This document shows positions 59,340 through 64,000 of a DNA stretch of 64,000 nt, piece after piece. The translations under genes and the position numbers were made by a program. The notes under the pieces are model-generated. The model did not search any database. It worked only from the letters and a program-made list of their open reading frames with translations, and was not told the origin of the DNA. Position 1 is the stretch's first letter. Each line of letters begins with the position of its first letter. Source of the stretch: Pseudoalteromonas luteoviolacea B = ATCC 29581 (lineage in GTDB: Bacteria > Pseudomonadota > Gammaproteobacteria > Enterobacterales > Alteromonadaceae); the NCBI GenBank assembly GCA_000333235.1, contig CAPN01000020.1:118610-182609 (forward strand), in the 5' to 3' direction.

Positions 59340-60845
59340 TCAACTTAATTGACTCAACAGTCGCTCAAATGCTCTATAGCTGAGTGCTTCTTTAATTGAG
59401 TGAAGTGAGATACATGGTTGTTGTTCCAGATCAGAAATGGTTCGAGCCACTTTCAATACGCGATGGTAAGAACGTGGAGACAACTGTAATTTCTCCATGG
59501 CTCGCGTTAAGTACGCGCGACATTCTCTATCTAAATGACACACCCGATCTAACTCTCTTGTACTTAACAGAGCATTAGAAGTAGCTTGTCTTGAGAGCGC
59601 AATGTCAAATGCCTTTTGTACTCGAGCCTTTATAGAGGCACTCTTTTCTTGGCTTACTGACGACATAAGCTCTGAACTAGAAAGTTTTGGCAATTCAATT
59701 TGCAAATCGATTCGATCGACAAATGGGCCTGATATTTTCGATAAATATCGAAGCACTTGATCGGGTGTCGCGCGCTTGTCTGTATGATGCCCTGTAGGAC
59801 TTGGATTAAGGGCTGCGATTAATTGAAAACGCGCTGGAAAATCCACTTGCCGTGCCGCTCGCGATATTGTTACTACACCGGTCTCCATCGGTTCACGTAG
59901 AGAATCAAGTACTTTTCTATCAAACTCTGGTAATTCGTCCAGAAAAAGTACACCGTGATGAGCTAGCGAAATTTCCCCTGGTTTGGGATTCGACGAGCCA
60001 CCTACTAAAGCAACTGCAGAGCACGTGTGATGAGGACTGCGAAATGGACGATTACGCCAACGTGCTAATTCAAATTCATAACCCAATAACGAATATACTG
60101 CCGCACTTTCTAGCGCTTGCGCTTCACTCATTAATGGCATGATGGTTGGAAATCGTTGAGCAAGCATCGACTTACCAGTACCTGGTGGACCAAGAAATAA
60201 GACGTTGTGCCCCCCAGCTGCGGCAATTTCCAACACTCGTTTTGCGCTCGCTTGCCCCTTCACATCACTAAAATCAACCAAAGCACTTTCTGTATCATTA
60301 TGCCCTTCGTAGTGTGCGTTAATCTTACCAAGCGGCTCTCCTTGAAAGCATTTCCAAAGCGTTTGCAAAGAGTCTACTGCACACCGTTTGGCACGAGAGG
60401 CAAGACTCGCTAACGGATCGTTTGCTAAGGGTAAATAACTAACATGGTTATTTTTGGCCGCCTCAATAACAGAAGGCAGTATGGCATGAACAGGACGCAA
60501 CTCGCCATTAAGGGCCAACTCGCCAAAAAACTCAGCTCCTTGAACGGCTTCTTGCGCTAATTGGCCTGACGCAACTAGAATGCCAATTGCTATCGCTAAA
60601 TCGAAGCGCCCTCCCTCTTTCGGTAAATCCGCAGGAGCGAGATTGACCGTGATACGTGTATCAGGAAAAAGAAACTGGCTATTTACCAAGGCACTACGAA
60701 CACGCTCTTTAGCTTCTTTAACGGAGGTTTCTGGCAAGCCTACGATTTGAAATGCTGGCAGACCATTACTTAAATGCACTTCGACGAGTACTTTAGGGGC
60801 ACGCACACCTATTTGCGCACGTGTTACTATTCTTGCTAAAGACAT
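59340..60845 (-). CDS. comM: YifB/ComM-type AAA ATPase (Mg-chelatase fold)
   Basis: A hexameric helicase of 501 residues. In naturally competent bacteria ComM promotes branch migration during chromosomal integration of transformed DNA; E. coli YifB is its orthologue. The N-terminal Lon-like domain (MSLARIVTRAQIGVRAPKVLVEV) is followed by an AAA core with Walker A GPPGTGKSML and Walker B VLFLDELPEF, then the Mg-chelatase C-terminal domain. Full length. Whether this organism is competent is not shown here. Confidence 0.95.
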   Translation of the reverse strand: MSLARIVTRAQIGVRAPKVLVEVHLSNGLPAFQIVGLPETSVKEAKERVRSALVNSQFLFPDTRITVNLAPADLPKEGGRFDLAIAIGILVASGQLAQEAVQGAEFFGELALNGELRPVHAILPSVIEAAKNNHVSYLPLANDPLASLASRAKRCAVDSLQTLWKCFQGEPLGKINAHYEGHNDTESALVDFSDVKGQASAKRVLEIAAAGGHNVLFLGPPGTGKSMLAQRFPTIMPLMSEAQALESAAVYSLLGYEFELARWRNRPFRSPHHTCSAVALVGGSSNPKPGEISLAHHGVLFLDELPEFDRKVLDSLREPMETGVVTISRAARQVDFPARFQLIAALNPSPTGHHTDKRATPDQVLRYLSKISGPFVDRIDLQIELPKLSSSELMSSVSQEKSASIKARVQKAFDIALSRQATSNALLSTRELDRVCHLDRECRAYLTRAMEKLQLSPRSYHRVLKVARTISDLEQQPCISLHSIKEALSYRAFERLLSQLS

Positions 60846-60867
60846 GTCCTTGTCTTTCCTTTATGTT

Positions 60868-61488
60868 TTATTCGCTTTTAGGGTATTTAAAAACGTGAAT
60901 AACCCAATTCCAGCGCATTGCTGCGAGTCGTAAACACAGCGTCACAGCCATCGCTGACCACATCGCAGTGTTCATTCCAAAATCAAAGGATAGACACTGA
61001 GTGTATACTATTCCACCTGCAATACAGGTAGTTGCATATAATTCACCTTTAAGAAGCAAAGGAATTTCACCTGCCAAAACATCTCGGATCACGCCACCAA
61101 AGCACCCCGTCAACACCCCCATGATCACCACGGTGGTATCCGGCATATTAAGCATTACCGCCTTTTGCATGCCCATTACGGCAAAAAATGCCAAACCGAA
61201 TGCATCTGCAACCTGCAAAAGTTCAGCAGGCATATTACGCTGGCGATTTAAAACAAAAATGCTGATAAAAACGGCGCAAAAAATCGCGACAAAATAGCTT
61301 GAATCGTGCAACCAAAAAACGGGCGTATCAAGTATGACATCACGAATCGTACCACCGCCAATACCGGTTACGGTTGCAAGAACCACGACACCAAAGCCAT
61401 CCATATGCTTACTGTGCGCAATTAACGTTCCAGAGATCGCAAATACTGCAACGCCTATCAAATCAAACCAATGCCAAATTTCAAACAT
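60868..61488 (-). CDS. Trimeric intracellular cation (TRIC) channel family protein, YadS-like
   Basis: A 206-residue membrane protein made of two repeated UPF0126 halves, each with three helices and a glycine-rich kinked helix: ATVTGIGGGTIRDVIL and MGVLTGCFGGVIRDVLAGEIP. These mark bacterial TRIC-like channels or glycine-transport-linked proteins. Ion selectivity is unknown. It is directly after comM (22 bp) on the same strand. Confidence 0.9.
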   Translation of the reverse strand: MFEIWHWFDLIGVAVFAISGTLIAHSKHMDGFGVVVLATVTGIGGGTIRDVILDTPVFWLHDSSYFVAIFCAVFISIFVLNRQRNMPAELLQVADAFGLAFFAVMGMQKAVMLNMPDTTVVIMGVLTGCFGGVIRDVLAGEIPLLLKGELYATTCIAGGIVYTQCLSFDFGMNTAMWSAMAVTLCLRLAAMRWNWVIHVFKYPKSE

Positions 61489-61559
61489 AGTGCTTTGTGA
61501 TGCCTATTTTATCATTACACCAATCCACTTAATTTACTGATCAATTTTGCGGCAAGTAA

Positions 61560-61692
61560 AGCTTGTCGATAACAACGCTCACGCATCCTGCTATCGCTGA
61601 GGTACCTACATATATGTAGGCAAGGCGTAAATTTTGCTATTTAGTTGTTCTAAATAAGAAGTTTTTAACGCCGCTAGCGACAGCTTTGGTCC
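61560..61692 (+). repeat. Compact intergenic repeat with inverted ends
   Basis: AAAGCTTGTCG (61560-61570) and CGACAGCTTT (61679-61688, complement AAAGCTGTCG) bound a 130-bp segment that holds the palindrome CCTACATATATGTAGG (61606-61621) and the stretch GCTATTTAGTTGTTCTAAAT. I recall similar sequence as a repeated intergenic element in Vibrio and Alteromonadales; that is memory, not a search. Confidence 0.5.
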
Positions 61693-61737
61693 CTAAAAAT
61701 GATCACGTATTCTCGAGGATTGGCATAGTCTAATGAA

Positions 61738-61766
61738 CAAAAAAGGCGACTGAATCGTCGCCTTAC
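61738..61766 (-). terminator. Rho-independent terminator after the DUF2489 gene
   Basis: On the minus strand AAGGCGAC-GATTCA-GTCGCCTT is followed by TTTTGTT, starting about 18 bases past the gene. Confidence 0.85.
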
Positions 61767-61781
61767 GAACCGAATCTGTTA

Positions 61782-62297
61782 TTAACTAAATACGACGTTT
61801 TCTTGCCCTGGTAATGGATAAAATTCAGAGATCAACTTATCACAATCAATAAGAATTTCATTTTCCAGACGCTCTTCAGCTTTCCAACGTTGCGAGTCCA
61901 TTTTGAAGATTTCTTTTTTCGAGTACTTCTTTCTCGCGTCATGCGTCGGCATGTCTTTCACTTCGTCGTACATTTTAAACACACCCTGAAATTCACTTTG
62001 TAGTTCACGTTCAGTTTCAAAAGCGTATTGTGAGAGTAACACCCAAACCCTTAAACAGCCCTCAGAATATTCACACTGTTTCTCTTTCATTGCGCGTGCG
62101 AGCAAATTGATACTATCGCCTAATTTAGCATTCCGCTCTTCACGCTTTTTACTCAATTCAGCCTGTGCCTTTGCCTTTTGCTTTGCAATCTTTTCACGTT
62201 GTGCTTTTACTTGCCACAGTAAACGACCTGCGTAGAAAGCTAAAGCTAAAACAATGATTACGGCTACAACAATAGCAATATACCAAGGAGTCGTCAT
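61782..62297 (-). CDS. DUF2489 family membrane-anchored protein
   Basis: A 171-residue protein with one N-terminal helix (about 6-28) followed by a positively charged coiled coil (about 32-62) and a helical domain with CLRVWVLLSQYAFETERELQ and the ending SEFYPLPGQENVVFS. This matches DUF2489, a family of unknown function usually found right after yihI. Its ATG overlaps the yihI stop by one base, indicating an operon. Confidence 0.85.
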   Translation of the reverse strand: MTTPWYIAIVVAVIIVLALAFYAGRLLWQVKAQREKIAKQKAKAQAELSKKREERNAKLGDSINLLARAMKEKQCEYSEGCLRVWVLLSQYAFETERELQSEFQGVFKMYDEVKDMPTHDARKKYSKKEIFKMDSQRWKAEERLENEILIDCDKLISEFYPLPGQENVVFS

Positions 62298-62893
62298 TAG
62301 TCGTCCTTTTCCTCTTCTTCAAACCATTCATTTGCAAGATCATTACTCATATAACGTGCCATTGGATCATCATCTAAAATGTCACCTTCTTCAAATTCGT
62401 CATCAATTCCTAAGATCTCACACAACGCTTGATGGCGAGCAATCGATTTATTGAAGAATTTCGCATCTTTACCTGTCAGTAATTCACCACGCTCATGACG
62501 ATCGATCAAAGCCATTAAACGCTCATCATTTTCAAGCATCGCCAATTCTTCTTCTGCCGTCATTTCTGGCTCAATCGCTTTAGCAAGAATGACTTTTGGC
62601 TGAGCATCACGATTAAACTTAACTTCGTTTTCAGTTTGTTTTACTTGCGTTTCGTAAGATGGCACTAACGCGATTGGCTTTTTACTCCCAACACGTGCAT
62701 CTTTTAAACTACTGCCTGATTTTGGCGATTCTTTGACTTTGGCTTCTTGTGCATTACGGGTTCCAGCTTTGTGCCCTTTGCTTTGTTTTTTAGCGCGCTG
62801 CTCTTTCGCTGCTCGCAAAGCCATTAACTTTTCTTTGCTTAGCTTTGGCGTGCCATTGGTATTCGCCTTGCGCGATTTTTTCTGTCTAGTCAT
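62297..62893 (-). CDS. yihI: Der GTPase-activating protein YihI
   Basis: Activates GTP hydrolysis by the ribosome-assembly GTPase Der in E. coli. The 198-residue product has a lysine/arginine-rich N-terminus (MTRQKKSRKANTNGTPKLS) and an acidic C-terminal half with LMALIDRHERGELLTGKDAK and the EEGDILDDD region. Such charge asymmetry is typical of YihI. It is co-transcribed with the DUF2489 gene. Confidence 0.92.
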   Translation of the reverse strand: MTRQKKSRKANTNGTPKLSKEKLMALRAAKEQRAKKQSKGHKAGTRNAQEAKVKESPKSGSSLKDARVGSKKPIALVPSYETQVKQTENEVKFNRDAQPKVILAKAIEPEMTAEEELAMLENDERLMALIDRHERGELLTGKDAKFFNKSIARHQALCEILGIDDEFEEGDILDDDPMARYMSNDLANEWFEEEEKDD

Positions 62894-62965
62894 TGTATAC
62901 TTTCACCTTACGTCATTGACGCAATTATACGCATTTCAAACCACTTTATGGATATTGAAATTCGT

Positions 62966-63604
62966 TTATTTTGTTAAAACAATTACGTCTGCGCCAATAA
63001 ACTCAACGCTTACATTGTATTTTCGCGCAACAAACTCAAATGTTTCGCGACTAAAAAAAGAAATGTGTGTCAGGTCATTTTTATAATGCCAAGTAGCGAA
63101 ACGGTTCGCATCGATCACGAGTTTTGTCATCATGACCAAAGGCGCGTTCACCTTCATTAGACCAAAAAGCAACTCGAATATCTGGCTCGGGTTAGCAATG
63201 TGTTCTATTACTTCCGTACACGTGACAAAATCATATAACTTTGTCAATACGACTTCATTAGGATGATAGTACAAATCATACAACTCAACCTGATAACCTC
63301 GCGTTTGTAGCATATGAGCAAGCAAAGGACCTGGTCCGCAACCAAACTCCAACCCCAATGCAGGTATATCTACCCGCGCTTCTATTGGATTGAAAGCTCG
63401 GCTTAAAAATCGTTTATAACCCTCATCTTGCAGTGCGTTTTCATGCTGATCATAAATGGCTTTCTCAAGCTCTGGCGTGAGATGAAACGACTTAGGTACG
63501 AAAACCAAATAACACTCAGCGCACTGAAGATAAACGCGTCGCTTATCTTCATAGAAATCGTGAAGTTGAGTACTCCCGCAAAGTCCGCATTGTTGCATTT
63601 CCAT
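62966..63604 (-). CDS. Class I SAM-dependent methyltransferase with N-terminal zinc ribbon
   Basis: A 212-residue protein. Two Cys pairs near the N-terminus (CGLCGS and CAEC) suggest a zinc ribbon; the Rossmann core has the SAM-binding GLEFGCGPGPLLAH and the motif DFVTCTEVIEHI. The substrate is unknown; RNA, cofactor or fatty-acid chemistries would all fit. A second in-frame ATG is two codons in. It lies between yihI and the rRNA operon. Confidence 0.82.
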   Translation of the reverse strand: MEMQQCGLCGSTQLHDFYEDKRRVYLQCAECYLVFVPKSFHLTPELEKAIYDQHENALQDEGYKRFLSRAFNPIEARVDIPALGLEFGCGPGPLLAHMLQTRGYQVELYDLYYHPNEVVLTKLYDFVTCTEVIEHIANPSQIFELLFGLMKVNAPLVMMTKLVIDANRFATWHYKNDLTHISFFSRETFEFVARKYNVSVEFIGADVIVLTK

Positions 63605-63689
63605 CTATCACAACCTTTAATACAAAACTGTTGATGATACTACCAAACTTCGCTCGTTTGGCTCTTGTGAGTTTTTCAGCAAGTAAACG

Positions 63690-63716
63690 AAAAAACCCGC
63701 TCAGTGAGCGGGTTTC
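63690..63716 (-). terminator. Terminator of the rRNA operon
   Basis: On the minus strand AACCCGCTCA/TGAGCGGGTT forms a strong stem with TTTTTTC following, directly past the second 5S gene. Confidence 0.88.
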
Positions 63717-63725
63717 TATAATTAA

Positions 63726-63844
63726 GAGCCTGGCGATGTCCTACTTTCACATGGCAGCTGCCACACTATCATCGGCGCTGTTGCGTTTCACTTCTGAGTT
63801 CGGCATGGGGTCAGGTGGGTCCACAACACTATTGTCACCAAGCA
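63726..63844 (-). rRNA. rrf: 5S ribosomal RNA (second of two in tandem)
   Basis: About 119 bases reading TGCTTGGTGACAATAGTGTT at the 5' end, with the universal CCGAACTCAGAAGTGAAACG block, and ending ATCGCCAGGCTC. The terminal helix pairs GCTTGGTGA with the 3' end. This is a full-length gammaproteobacterial 5S rRNA at the end of an rrn operon that continues beyond the window. Confidence 0.97.
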
Positions 63845-63883
63845 AATTCTGCTTAGATATTGTTCTATTTTTTATTTATCTTC

Positions 63884-63917
63884 TTAAAAAGCCCGACTCT
63901 TTCGAATCGGGCTTTCT
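63884..63917 (-). terminator. Terminator-like hairpin between the two 5S genes
   Basis: On the minus strand AAAGCCCGATTCGAAAGAGT and CGGGCTTTTT form a strong stem followed by T residues. It would stop part of the transcription before the last 5S gene unless antitermination carries it through. Confidence 0.75.
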
Positions 63918-63925
63918 TTTAATTA

Positions 63926-64000
63926 GAGCCTGGCGATGTCCTACTTTCACATGGCAGCTGCCACACTATCATCGGCGCTGTTGCGTTTCACTTCTGAGTT
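63926..64000 (-). rRNA. rrf: 5S ribosomal RNA (first of two, cut by window edge)
   Basis: The 3' 75 bases of a second 5S gene, identical over the visible part to the one at 63726 and offset by exactly 200 bases. Its 5' portion, and the 23S and 16S genes expected upstream, are outside the window. Confidence 0.95.

Overview
This window is chromosomal DNA from a marine-type gammaproteobacterium, most likely of the order Alteromonadales (Pseudoalteromonas-like). The assignment is an inference from gene order and protein resemblance. Supporting it are moderate-to-low GC and classical gammaproteobacterial gene clusters: rplM-rpsI-petAB, mlaFEDCB-ibaG-murA, yrbG-kdsDC-lptCAB-rpoN-hpf-ptsN-rapZ-ptsO, yhdP-rng-maf-mreDCB and csrD-ssb-yajR/uvrA. 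Nearly all of the DNA is ordinary core genome. No prophage, complete insertion sequence, CRISPR array or tRNA was seen.

Layout. 1-2.3 kb: start of petB, then petA, rpsI and rplM, all on the minus strand. 2.4-7.3 kb: zapE, divergent from zapG, then the periplasmic proteases degQ and degS. 7.3-11.9 kb: the minus-strand mla phospholipid-transport operon running into ibaG and murA. 12.1-21.4 kb: a plus-strand block for Kdo synthesis (kdsD, kdsC), LPS export (lptC, lptA, lptB), sigma-54 (rpoN), hpf, the nitrogen PTS (ptsN, ptsO), rapZ and mgtE. 21.4-25.7 kb: pmbA/tldD metalloprotease pair, darP and a nitrilase-family amidase. 25.8-34.0 kb: yhdP, rng, maf, mreD, mreC, mreB. 34.1-48 kb: a PEGA/SUMF1 protein, a PLP enzyme, csrD, ssb, a YajR-like transporter, a solute-binding protein, uvrA with an SOS box, an unrecognised membrane protein, a thioesterase, a 2OG-Fe(II) oxygenase and a YacL protein. 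48-57.5 kb: accessory-like genes (AEC permease, AtoE-like transporter, site-2 protease, REC-EAL protein, S9 peptidase, orphan OmpR-type regulator). 57.5-64 kb: a repeat-rich gap, a YggL-like gene, comM, a TRIC channel, DUF2489, yihI, a methyltransferase, and the 3' end of an rRNA operon with two 5S genes.

How the genes work together: envelope biogenesis dominates. It covers phospholipid homeostasis (Mla), LPS assembly (Kds/Lpt), peptidoglycan precursor synthesis (MurA), cell shape (Mre), outer-membrane lipid supply (YhdP), and stress sensing and proteolysis (DegS, DegQ, possibly the site-2 protease).

The least ordinary material is non-coding. Two diverged copies of a MITE-like element with GTTGACCTTT-type ends are present, one carrying seven copies of a 14-bp tandem repeat. 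A five-copy array of a 115-bp hairpin-rich unit has a lone inverted copy of its hairpin on the far side of the YggL-like gene. A dispersed TATACCCAA...GATGC motif lies between genes, and a compact repeat sits at 61.56-61.69 kb. Among proteins, the noteworthy cases are an FGE-like protein without the FGE cysteine pair, a prolyl-hydroxylase-like protein with HxE in place of HxD, and the unrecognised membrane protein next to uvrA. I did not find strong evidence for a wholly new multigene system.
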